From: Linepithema humile
Taxonomy: Eukaryota; Arthropoda; Insecta; Hymenoptera; Formicidae
Assembly (NCBI RefSeq): GCF_040581485.1
Contig: NC_090129.1
Span: forward strand, 6,372,501 to 6,436,500
Length of the DNA stretch: 64,000 bases
Reading direction: 5' to 3'
The notes beneath the pieces were generated by a model. The model was not told the DNA's origin, did no database searches, and worked only from the letters and a program-made list of their open reading frames with translations. The translations under genes and the position numbers were made by a program. Below are positions 1 through 12,000 of the stretch, piece by piece; the first letter of the stretch is position 1; the number at the start of each line of letters is the position of its first letter.

Positions 1-3000
1 AAAAGAAAAAAATTAATTCGTAAAACGTATTGCGAAGAAAATTAAAATGTATAATATTTATGCGCATATTCACATTTCTGTTGAACTTATTTCGAAAACT
101 GCTCATTTCTCGCATATTTGCAAATTAACGCAATATTTTTTATGCGGAAACTGTACCGCTTTGATTACGCATGCCGCAAATTTACCGCCACTGTTTTGTA
201 TGTTTCCCTCATACATTTCATTTGCCTAATGCAGGGAGCGCACGCAAGGTAAATGCAAGATGGAAATTAGACGGTCGCGTTTAACGCTAAATATACGACT
301 GCGAGTATCTCTATCTCGATATCTCCGTTTTGAGATTCACTCATCCACATGCGAAATATTTTCACGACCCAATTCCGTGCGCGTGTAAAAGCGCGAGGAA
401 TGAACCGGGGCGAGTACTCGGCGGCGAAAGTCGATGCTGATGGAGATAAATGGCTAACGGGGAAATCCGGCGATTCTTTTCTTCCGGGCGTCTCGTTGAT
501 CCGAAATACGCGAAAGCGACGGTCAGAATATCGCAGCACAGCGGATCAAGTTCGGTCTGCGGATCGACGTGTCCGTAGCTCGAAGATTCTCCGAATCCTC
601 TTTCCATTTTCCGACAAAACATGTGTGGATATACAGAGGTTCCGGAACTACTGAACGTGTCCTTTCGACCGCAAATACCAGAGGACAAACTAAGAAAGAT
701 GAGAGAGAATATCTGACCATGCATTCTCAACGAGAAGTTAGAGAGGCTATTTCTTTTTTAAAACATGAAAGGAGAAAGAAAAGCGTGAGACGCAGACATG
801 GAAAAAATAGTCGGAACATTAAAATGCGAAAAGATTTCAAAATTTCAAAATCTGGTATTTTCAACAAATTATTTTCTGAAGAAATATTAATATTAAAATT
901 TAATTTTTTCGTTATTTTCTTTCTTAATTAATATAGCAGAAGGAAAGATATAATTCACCGAATAATATACCGAATTCTAGAAGCTACAAAGATGATACCG
1001 AATGGAACGAGATATCCCCCAAGATGGAAAGCTCAAGTATTTCCTTAAAGGGACGTCGCTCCACTTTTGAAAATACAATCACCGGTCCATCGTAACATTT
1101 TCCAATAATCCTCTTACTATGCGTTACGGAAACTTATTTCGTTTGTAAACTTTTCGATCCATTCATCACGATGAGAACGATGGACTTTCACTCGTCCCTT
1201 CGCGCTGCCGACGTTACTTTTACGTAGCTACGGGATGATGTATGGGAAAATTAGGTCGCTGTAATAAACGTAATGCGTAACGTGAGTTACGGCCGACCAG
1301 TTACGGAAGAGGAGGAAGTTTGCACATATGCCAACAGCGAAATCCGGCTTACTGATCCGCCGTCAGTATTGGTGCAACGTATTACGTTGGAAAAAAAGTT
1401 GTAAAAAAGATGCGAAAAGAAGATATCATAATAACATTACAAGTTTAAAAGCACGAAGTAAAAAGAAGTACGGTACTTGGCGAATTGCAGTATGAAGAAA
1501 GGTCTTTCGAAAGTGAAACTGTTTGCAGAGAGTGCTCCTACGTCAACGTGCAAGTTATACTTATATCAGACTTCGAACTTAAATAACTTGAAAGAATCGC
1601 GCGTCGTGCAACATAAAGATAACAATTTTTTTTGACGTGTCGACTATTAGCTTTTTGAGCCGCGATTTACCCTGTGTGATATCGTGATATTTAAAGGTCA
1701 TTTTAATTACAAAAGGATTAATTTAACCGGCCCGAGCCCACACGTCCTACATAATAATCAGCTGTTGTACTCGGCAGCCAGCGTTGTGTAGTCATCGCGT
1801 ATTATTAAAACCTAATGATGAGATATTTACGTAAAATATAAATATACTCTTAAAATATCCTTGTTTGCATAATTCACAACTTTGCATCGTGTTTCCTAAC
1901 GCGCAGGCACGCTTTAATCGATTTTGCATAAGCGAACAGAGATCATTAAGCTGTAATCGAGGACCCGACGCGATCGATGCGTCTTTGCCGGGCGAACGAC
2001 ATTGTCGCAAAGGCGGAAGCCCGTAACGAGCCGTGAGGAATCACACATTTCGCGCAGCGATCGAAGGATACGCGTCAAAGCGAAATAGCGCGCTATTGAT
2101 GTCACTGAATACTGGCGACGTCGGTTAAATGTCAACGCGCCCCAAAAGCGGAAATTCGAGAGCACGTACAGATCGTATCGAGCAGGACGTGCGTAAACAC
2201 GATGCCGCAATGCATGGATAACTTGCATCGCGAATGAGTGATATATCCTAAATAAATGGCCAGCTCGTTGTTTCACCGTATTTCGAAAATTTTGACGACT
2301 CCGATTGAGCTGTTCACGCACGCGGCGGTGTTTCGTTTCCAACAAAATAGAAAAAACGATGGTGATACAGATGAAAACGCGTCTCTCCCGCTCCCGCTAT
2401 TTCCTGTTTTGCGCGAGTTATACGATCTTGAAAATACATCCGTGCTGATTTTATCGAAGATAAAGCGTTACTCGTGAATAAAACGCGGAAACATATTTTG
2501 TGTTAATTAATATTGACGAAATTATTAATTATTTTGCCGTGTATTTTTCCGTATGCAAAACAAACTGCCGAAAACGAAATTAAATATTTCTCTTGGTTTC
2601 TTTTAATAAAGTTACACATTTCCATTTCTTGCCTATTGCAGCTCATTCTTTCTTTCTCTTTGTCTCTTTCTCTTCGTATATAAGGATAACTTAAAAAAAT
2701 TTTTCTAGAATATTCTTTCTATTTAATTTTAGTATAATTAATATAACTTGTGTAATGCAAAAGAGTGAAAGAAAATAGAGAAATACTTAACTTTTTGCGG
2801 GCAATCTAAATTTTTTCGATTTTTATTATCACAATGAATTATATTTAATGAAAAAGTAGAAATGAACTATTATACCGGGATGTTATCGATAGGTTAACAC
2901 AAGCCAAAATAACGCGCTCCGTCATAAATACAAATTAATCTTAAAACATACCAAATATAAATCTTTCTGTGCGAATAAACAAAATAATATTATTATCAAA

Positions 3001-3090
3001 AATCGACATCCCCCACTGAATTCCACTCGATGAGCCTGACGACGGCAAAGAATGTCATCGCGTACCGTCGCTATAGACAGCTACTAGAAG
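1..3090. other. No supported gene; AT-rich flank
   Basis: I see no convincing exon here. The open frames between about 270 and 930 and between 1,790 and 2,480 overlap one another on both strands, have no recognisable domains and look like chance frames in a locally GC-richer patch. Upstream exons or the promoter of the gene at 3,091-9,033 could lie here or beyond the window, but I cannot place them. Confidence 0.5.
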
Positions 3091-6000
3091 GTGGGGTGCG
3101 TATTTCCAGCTGCTATGGGCAGGTGCCAGAGCACACCCGGCCTGGTGGAATCGCGAGGTCGCATACCACTGGAGGAAATGTGGATATCACCGGTCGACCT
3201 CAGGGCCACTCACGCGTACTCGACGGCCGCCTCGTTGTTCTCGCCGAGCCCGAGCCCGGTGACGGCGCGCCACTTGCCGACCGCGGGGACCCTGGCCGAC
3301 GCGAACAACATGCGTAGGGGTGCGGAGAGCCCGATAAGCGCGGCCAGCAGCGGGCCCAGCAGCGAGGATCAGACGGCCAGAGTGCCGCAATCGGCCGCCA
3401 CACAAGCCTCTACCGGAAGGCAGTCCACCCACTCCGGTAAGTTGTTTGCGCGATCCCTCTTCATCATTGCTAGAAACAACCGCGAACATGGTATAAATGT
3501 ACAGCGTATGACATTCTGAAAACGCACGCTCCAAATTGAATCTTTCAATTAAAATATTTGCGCTAATTCAATTTGCTCAATTCATTAAAACTAATAGGCT
3601 AATTTAATGTAGCGAATTTTGCAAAAAATAAAAATCGAGAGGAAAAGGAAATGGAACATTTTATTTGATTTTAATTTATATAATTTAAATGTTGAATTAT
3701 CTGACTTTAATTTGGTTTAAATTTAAACTGTTAAATAAAATTGTGATTAAATTCCGAAGTAGCTGCTGGAAAATAAATATGTTGTAAATTTTTAATGAAA
3801 TTAATTATATATCATACAGAGTGTTTTTTGTGTTATTTTTCGACTGCGTTGCACTTGATAAATATATTGAGTTTTGAAATATAATTAAATTAAAATTTAA
3901 TTTTGCATTTCGAGCAAATTTGTCATTTATTGTACCATTACACGCCATGATTCACGTCTGATATATTTATACCATATACCGTGATTTAATCCTCTTATAG
4001 CTCCGTGAGTAGCGTATAAACTATTGCGTCACCTCTCAAAAATCGATAGCGGCAGGTACTTGATATAAATTTTCATCATTAATTATTAAAGTAATGGAAT
4101 CGTTAATTTATAATAATAAAAATGAATATAATGCTCGCCGTGAAAAATAAAATGTAGTTTCATGCTTATATTGCAAAATAAACCGAAAATATTGCAGCGG
4201 TGTGAAAACTAAAATAAATAAACGCATCTATTGGGAAATTCATCGTTAAATTCCGTGTTGAAGTGGACTCGACATGACAGTTTATGAAAATGCTGCAGAG
4301 ATATTTCTATAAGTACTCGAAGCGCACCGAATAATTATGTAAATTGTATTTTACGATCGTTGATAAAACGCTCGCGTAAAACGATGGTAATTTTATCCCA
4401 TTCCAGTCATACTTAATATCACAAATTTATTTTATCCGCGTACCGTGCAAATTTCACGTCGGATTTATTTCAACTGCACTGCCGATCGCTAACTTACGGT
4501 GATTCTTTCGCGATAGCATTACAGGGTGGTATATAAATCATCCGCTGATAACCCCCGCTGTGCCCGACGCTGTGCCCGCGCAAACTGCTGACGCACTACT
4601 GTAGTTTCTTATGGACTGTAAGACTTGTATTAAGTGAAGCGCGAACACGGAGAGACTAGGACCTTTGTAGCCTCTCACTTTCTGGTCATCAATATTTCAC
4701 GTTCCATAAAAGCATTTTTAGAAAGGCCACATAATGTTTTGTATCATAAACCGCATCATTGCCGTTGCGTTCAATGGAATGTTTTGCGATAACTCTGGAA
4801 AATGTGTTCGGAATAAGAATTATTGAGACAAAGTCGTAGGTTCTCTCTACGGTAGCGTAAAAATTATCATCATTCGCAATATTTCCCGACAAAGACGCTG
4901 TTAGTTTTATTTGTTGTTATTCACGATTTATCAATCCCGACAGATTTGAGATATTTGAATAAGTTTTTAGTGGTTTATCATTGTTAATGAAGAGGAAGAT
5001 TGGGAATTATGCGGCTTTGCGTGCATTTCCGGAAGACCAGTTATTGCGCCTTCGAGCGATTCGATGCATACCGGTCGGCGGGCGCGCCAGATCGGATTAG
5101 AATTCCGCGGCAAGCGGGGATCTCATAACAAATCAAATCCAACCGGACGTGAATAACGCGAACGGTCACTTTTATCGGCGCTGTAAAACGACAAAAAGTA
5201 AATTCAGAAATATCGCGCGCGGATAATGAATGACGCGCGCGACGCTCGGCGCCACTCATAAAATAGCGCCGACCATTAACCCCGATAGATACGATAGGTA
5301 ATAACGATTTAACGTGTTTCTGCCGACATTTATATGTCGTTCGGAAAATAAAATCCCCGCCTTCTCATGCACGCTGAAAATTTCGCGGTAAACGAGCGTT
5401 TCCGTTTAGAGCGGCGTGTCGCGGCATAACGCGATCGCTCGATTAAACCGTGACAGATTTTGCTGCTGGCGATAACGAATCAAACACGAATATACAGATA
5501 GATACGAGTCGATAGTGATTCAACTGACAAAATGTCGCGATAAAATATCACGCGACGCGTGACGCGGCAACCCATACCTCTGAATGACTCGGATACCCCG
5601 GCCAGTTCAAGTGTTAATGTGAGAAGCGACACGATCAAGACGAGTCCCTCGAGACAGCAGACAATACTCGGATCTCTCTGAATAGCTGGAATGTGAGACG
5701 CACCCGGCAATTCGTAAATTAATTAGCCGTTTGCGAATACTAATTTACACGTTGTATCATCTCCTCCCGATGTCGTGCGAGGCGGCTCATCTTATATGCG
5801 AATTCTATTAGCGCGTGAGTGGCGCCGTTGCCAGACAGAAATACTAATCGCGCGCATTAATCAACATCAACGAATCACAAAGACCCGAGCGATCCGTCGG
5901 GGATTTGCCTCTCGCGCGCCGATTATGTTACCGCGCGGTATACGTTTGTGTTTCCTCTTTCTACCCTCATGTAACTTTCAACGATCGGTAATTGCGCGCA

Positions 6001-9000
6001 CTTGTGTTATAGCAATGGACCAATAGACGGCAGTCCGTATCTCGCGTTAATTATTGCCTATTGAAACGCGATCGCCATATTAGCCAGAAGATAGGGGAAT
6101 GTATCAACTGCAATAATCTCACGAATTTATATCAGGCATTCATCCGCTTGCTTGTTCGCTCTTCGCTTTTTTTTATTACTATTCATTAAATTATTATTAA
6201 ATGTAATTGGTAACGTATAAGATAATATATAAATAATATAAATAATGATGAAGATCTTTTTTTTTTACTTCAAATTTTTTTTCGATACTTTTTCTACGTT
6301 TTATGTTAATTACTTTTATTGGAACAAATATGTTGCAATATTATTAATATCTTTAATTTATTCATTTTTCGTGCCAACAAAGAGCTAGAAGGTAAAGTTC
6401 AAATCTTATTTAAAATAATAATATATATTTTTTTTATAATTTGTATTATAAGAATTAAAGATAAATATAATATGGGAGAAATATAAACACTCTCTACATC
6501 GACCCGTTGTCTCTTTTCAGGCCTGACCTGCAACAGTATGACGCAGCTGGTGAGCGAGGGCACAACACCTCTGTTCGGCACGCACGAAGGCTCGGCCGCT
6601 CTGCTATCGGAAATTCAGCGCCTCCGTGAGCGTCTGAAATGCCTGGAAAGCGAAAACGCGGCGATGAGCGTCAAGCTGAACCAGCAGCAATGGGAGGTCG
6701 AACACCGGTTGGCCGAAATCGAGATGCAGATCTGTGGCGCAAGCTCGACCTCGAGCGTCGAGGACAACAATGAGAGAAACCGGGAAAGCATTATTTAACG
6801 AGAAACAATGCCGCGAGAGCGCGGCAAGACCAAGATCGAGCGAATACGTCACTACCTTGTCGAAGCCGCTACCAGGTAATCCAACGAAATATTTGCTTAT
6901 TATTAATCGAATTTATTTGGCATTTGAAAACGTCGAGTCGCCTGTGATTCTATCACAGAGCACTTTTAATTAAAATAATTAATATGACATATACACATAA
7001 CAATAAAATTAACTTAAACTAGAAATATCATGATAGATTATTTGGCTTTTCAATTTTCTCTATACTTACTGTATATGTTATCGATTTTATTAATTATAAT
7101 ATCTCATACAATTTTCTGATGTCTAATATTTCAAGCTTCAGGCACTTTATCTTTTTTTTTTTGTTTTTTTTTTATTGAGAAGAATTATTATTTGATTGTT
7201 GCACTCTTTTCATTCCATATTTTTATATAAAACAAGAGAAAGCTGATTTTCTATAGCTTATAAATGTGATAAATACTTAGTGCAGCAAGGCGTATAATAA
7301 GTTTTGCGTTTGATAGCGCCCATGAGCGTTCAATGTCGATTCGATTAAGTGTCGCGCGCATAATGAATCGATCCGGCGTTTACAGGTACACCGTCGGCGC
7401 TCAGCAACCTCCGGCGGATGACGGGAGAGTCTTGAGCGACACAAAGTCGATCGGCAGCCTGAGCCAGCACTTATTCGACAGCGACGAAGACGAGCGTTAC
7501 TACGGTACCTGCAACGGCTACGTCTCGCAGCCCGGCAGCAAGTCGAATCTGCTGCTGTGCAGCGAATGCGATCACAAAACGCGTACCTGCACCTACCAGC
7601 CGCAAACACCGAGCTCGTGCGCCGGCAGGTACGTGGAGGAGCATATAGACGATCGGCTCCAAGAGCCGGGAACCTCTCGTGCCTACAGAAGCCCGGTGAA
7701 ACTATCCTCTCCGCGCTCCTACCATGGAGAGGATCGCGTGATGTCGCAGACGTCGTCGCCGCGATCGTACCACGATCCGGAGCAAGGGTTGCCAGTAACG
7801 TCACCTCGATCCTACCGGACACAGGACCAGCAGCGGCGCGGATGGACCACCAAAGACACGGACGATCGAGGTGACGTCAACAGAGGCGAGTACCTCGACC
7901 AATTTTGGTCCGAGGATTGAACAAGTTTCGCTTTGCTTAATTTATTTGAATGGCTTCAGCGTTCTACAACGGTGCTCTGTCTTCTTATCATATTGGTATG
8001 CATAACGTTCCATAATTTTTTATATCTTTTATCAATCAAAACCTTTATCTATCTTTTTCTTCCTCCTTAGCAAAAATTTTTTTTAATCTTCCTTTATTTT
8101 TTCTTTAACTCTCTTATCTATAATCCTTTTATTAGAACTTTTAACATTTTTCAGCAAAATATGTATTATTTTACTTGGCTACTTTATTTATTAATTTGCA
8201 AAGTTAGAATTCTTTGCAAATATTTTTCAAAAAAATATAAGCTGCAAAACAGTTTTACACCGAAGAAATTACGTAACATTTTTTATTCCATCGCACGCTA
8301 TTTTAAATATTTCCCAATTTCTTTGCAACTTGTCATCTGCACACTCGCAAACGCACAATCGCACCTTCCCTTCCCACCGATAATTTCGCTGCCACTTGCA
8401 TTTGCATTTCTCGCTGACGCTTCGCATGATCTCCAAGACGGCTCTTCTGCTGTCGGGAGCCGCCTCTCAGAGGACAACAATCTCAGACCGCGCGAGACAG
8501 CTCTGTCGAGCTAACAGCTCGATCTGCTCACAGACCGCAACGAAAGCCCAATCTGCGAGCTCTGCCGAGGTAACGGCTACGTCGCCACGCACTGCGAGCA
8601 CTGTGACTTCTCAAGCGACGGCGACCTGATTTGTTTCCGCTGCCACAGCGACGAGGGCTCGTCGACCGATCAGATCTGTCCGCGCTGCGAGCGGGAGGCT
8701 GGGATGGCGTCAGGCGCCGCGGGCAGATCCGGCACGACAACCGGCACGGCGACATCCTCTAGCGATGAGGGCAACACCAGGTATCCGGTAGACGCCGTGG
8801 TGAAGATTCAGGTGAACGACCGGGCGATCGACGTCGACTCCGACGAGACCCCTGAGAGCGAGAGCTCGGGCAATCATCATCCCCAGCGGGGCACGACGGA
8901 GAGGCTCGACACCATCGTCGAGACGAAGGGCGACACTGCCAGCGAAAACGACGACGAGAACGGCGGCGGCACGAAGCTCAACGGTACCACCAGCGCCAGA

Positions 9001-9033
9001 TATCTCAATTACATGATCGTGCTGTTCCTGTAA
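3091..9033 (+). CDS. Unrecognised gene: Ser/Pro-rich, coiled-coil and CxxC-rich protein (provisional exon model)
   Basis: I do not recognise this family. Four stretches on the plus strand look coding: about 3,091-3,436 (donor GTAAGT, phase 1), 6,521-6,875 (acceptor after a pyrimidine-rich tract; donor GTAATC), 7,386-7,920, and about 8,518-9,033 ending in TAA. The first is Ser/Pro/Ala-rich. The second begins in phase with the first and holds a short coiled coil. The third is Ser/Arg-rich with repeated SPRSYH/SPRSYR units and a small CxxC. The fourth carries four CxxC pairs and then an acidic Ser/Thr-rich tail. Codon use is GC-rich compared with the flanks, which supports coding. Problems: the true start is not visible; the second exon has an in-frame TAA at 6,796-6,798 although the same frame continues correctly into the third; and the third exon's donor is uncertain (a GTGACG at 7,871 is one option). 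It may be one alternatively spliced gene or two. It could be a cytoskeletal or synaptic scaffold, but that is a guess. Confidence 0.5.
6521..6875 (+). CDS. Coiled-coil exon with an in-frame stop
   Basis: The acceptor CAG at 6,518-6,520 follows a CT-rich tract. The frame entered from the 3,436 donor reads through a coiled coil of about 45 residues, at roughly 6,610-6,740, with the motifs IQRLRERLKCLE and EVEHRLAEIEMQI in heptad spacing. The frame meets TAA at 6,796. The same frame then stays open for 25 codons to a donor at 6,876, which joins in phase 2 to the acceptor at 7,386. Either the exon is used as a terminal exon, or a small intron or stop readthrough is involved. Evidence for coding is good up to 6,795 and weaker after it. 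Confidence 0.55.
7386..7920 (+). CDS. Ser/Arg-rich exon with SPRSY repeats
   Basis: The acceptor is TTTACAG at 7,379-7,385 and the frame is open to TGA at 7,918-7,920. The peptide contains the acidic patch DSDEDE, a CSEC...TRTC cysteine cluster, and three SPRSY(H/R) units spaced about 20 residues apart, which look like phosphorylation-prone linear motifs. GC content is much higher than in the flanking introns. The frame may leave earlier through a GTGACG donor at 7,871 or a GTACGT donor at 7,628. Function is unknown. Confidence 0.5.
8518..9033 (+). CDS. Terminal exon with four CxxC zinc-binding pairs
   Basis: The frame is open from after the TAA at 8,512-8,514 to TAA at 9,031-9,033. Candidate acceptors are at 8,517 (phase 0) and 8,533 (phase 1). 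Within about 45 residues there are four CxxC pairs: CELC followed by RGNGY, CEHC, CFRC and CPRC. The first resembles the CxxCxGxG pattern of DnaJ-type zinc fingers, and the set could hold two zinc ions. A tail rich in Ser, Thr, Asp, Glu and Gly follows, ending in a short hydrophobic YMIVLFL. I see no J domain. Whether this exon belongs with the coiled-coil exon upstream is inferred from order and strand only. Confidence 0.5.
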   Translation, partial: LDLLTDRNESPICELCRGNGYVATHCEHCDFSSDGDLICFRCHSDEGSSTDQICPRCEREAGMASGAAGRSGTTTGTATSSSDEGNTRYPVDAVVKIQVNDRAIDVDSDETPESESSGNHHPQRGTTERLDTIVETKGDTASENDDENGGGTKLNGTTSARYLNYMIVLFL

Positions 9034-12000
9034 ATAGACGATGTTAAGGTAGATGCGGCCGAGCCGCGGCCCGCGACTTGCCCGGCACGGGGATAAAATC
9101 GGATGAAAGGGTGAAGAATGGCGAGAGTCACGGATTATCGGTTCGTTGCGTGTGAAATAGCAAATTTTTTGACTCGCAATTCCACGTAATTTCTTGGAAA
9201 TTAACCGTAATTGTAACCGCAGTGAAAATATTTTTGCTTAGAGTCGCAGCGTTCTTCTCGCTGAATTACACGATTGCATGAATTTATTTCAATTCAGTCT
9301 AGCAACGTTAGAATTCGCAACGCATCACGATTGATCGCGAAATCGGAAATCGATGCGACGGCAAACACCGTTCACTCTTGAATTGATGATGCAAACATCC
9401 GGGGGCCGCAGCGCGAGCCGCACTGTAAATAAACTGCCACTGGATATAACTGATCCGTACGTTATAGATTAATTAATAGGTAGCTCGTAATAGTTAAGCA
9501 GCGGAGTCGAGTGAGGGAGAAAGGAGGGGGGAGAGAAAGAGAGGGAGTGTGTGCTTATCACGTTCGACGCGCGTAGTGTTGCCATGAGTTGAGATCCGTG
9601 ACGCAACGGTCGACACGATTCGATACGCGACTCTTGGAGCGGGTCCGTGCAGAAATTATAATTACTGTGCTTTCAAAATTGATCATCAAAACTTCTTTTC
9701 GAATATTGAAATTAAGATTTATGTGTTTACTAGAATATTAATTTTAAAATTTTAAATATTAGTCTAAATCTTTTGTACATTGATGCAAATAGACGAGAAA
9801 AAAACAGATATAATTTCCTCAGAGCTTTACTCTTCAACATTTTTATTTATTTATTTTACTTTGACAATTATTGCAATTTTTCTAATATATTAAAATTTGA
9901 TAAGAGGACATTGGCCGTCAGTCATAAGTAATTACAATTCTTGCGCAACCCCCTACTAACTCATGTTCGGGACCAACTAATCCATCACCTACATCACCAC
10001 TTCCGACTTCCGTTTTGGTCATCACCTATGGTCATTTGTTCGCTTGGTCGTTTGGTCAACGACGAAGGGTTAAAACACGCGGAGTATCGCAAGTAACCTT
10101 CCGTTCCCGACGAAAATCGACGGCGTCGTCACCTTTGTAGGCAGCGTTTCGTGAGAGTCGAACCGAACACTTCATTTTTCCCACGACAAAATCAGAAAAG
10201 AAAAGGAAAGAGAAGCGATACACACTAGTGCGCGAATCTACGGAATTTCGTAAAAGAGGAAAGGAAAAGAGAGAAAAGAGCGATTTCGTTCTCCTCGCAC
10301 GGGACATTTGTAACATGCGGCAGCGCTTTTTTTAACATTTATAAATCATCGAATAGTCTTTACTAGACACGTGCATTTTTTAAACCTTCATCCCCATTCC
10401 GTGAGCATCGCGATATTCCTGGAATTTGCAGCACGTAGAAAGACAAATCGAATTTGCTAGAGCAACGCGAATAAGGGATGAAAAAGAAAGAAGACATTCC
10501 ATTCTTCTTCCTGTTTCTTTTTCTTATCTTTCAGAGAAGGGTGAAAAGGATAATACGAGTAATCAAAGTTAAGCACAGCCGAGTGAGTCGATGCATTGCC
10601 GAAAGCGACGATTGAAGCCGATATAAAAATTAACAGATTATCTTAGCGGTTTTTAATCCAAACATCCAAATATGGATTCGTCCAAACAATTATAAACTAT
10701 AACACTAAAAATTAATATTGTCATAAATTTAAAATTTTTTTTAATTTGAAAAGCGGAAAATATCATTCCTTTTGATATAATTATCGAAAATATATATTTA
10801 AAAAATTGAAAATCAAGCTTTTGCGTTTTGAAGTCTCAAATAAATACTTGAAATTCACACTTGCGTCGAAATTATATCGATATCAATCTTTAAACTCGAA
10901 AGCAACATCAACTCGAGAACAGGAAATGTAACTCGCGGGACTGGGCTCAGGTCATCTGTATGATATTCACGCTGAATAATCATTACCATGTAAGGGATTA
11001 TCCTTAAGAAGTACCAGTATCCAGTAAACTAATCCCGCTGAGCCGCGTGCGAGAACGCGGTAACCCGAAAGAATGCAGAGAAACACGTAAAGGAGGAAAA
11101 AAAGAAGGAAAAAAAAAACATCGTAGCTCAGTTCGGAAAAACGTAGCGATTTAAGTGCTCTTACTACGAAAAATAAAAACTCCAGAGAAGATCAAGGCGC
11201 GCGCGATTTGCACGATCTCGTCTGTTCGAGTTACGGCGCTCTCCGCGGCCGTGCGGGAACACTATTCTACTGCCACATTGATTTAGAACACCTCTGTAAG
11301 TTTGTTAGAAATTTGTAACGTTAAGGGCGACTTCGACAAACCGTTGAGATACCTACATTTATTCCCGTACACGCGCGTACGCGCGAGGCAGACGAGATTC
11401 GAGAAGGGATTCGAGCCTCCCCCTGTCCGAAGACGAATGTTTCTTCACAGAACACTCGGTGGTGTCGAGAAAAGCGTCTTCTGTAAGCGAAAAAAATTCT
11501 ACGATAAAAAATTCTACGATTAAAAATCCATTTAAGTACATATCTGTAAGCAGAATTTGAAAATTGTTTTTTTGCAGTATTTTAGAATTATTTTTTAATA
11601 ATTAATAAAACTAGGAAGTATAAATGTAGGAAAAGAGTAATAAGTTATTCTGATAAATAAGTTATTTCACACGTGCCGTTATTCTCGATGCCACGTACGT
11701 TCTATAAAATGAATCTTATATTTGCAATAAAATCGATCGATGGCACTGTAGCGGCAGCTACAGAGGAAGGGGGAGCGAGGGAGGGAGGCTCGTTACGAAG
11801 GGATGAGAGTGCGTTTAATCCGCCTTACTTAGACAATTATTATCTACATTATTATACTAAATTTATATGCATGTAACGTGAGTGATTTGCGTACGTATGT
11901 ATATCGTATATCGGCGTACCTTAATTACAATCCTTGACGGTATGTGCTGTGGACAACGATAATTCACGAGCAACGTGTGATCGCAACGTAGACACAGTAT

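Noticed and set aside
267..931. Several overlapping open frames on both strands
   Set aside because: They overlap each other in antisense, lack domains and splice context, and look like chance frames in a GC-richer patch.
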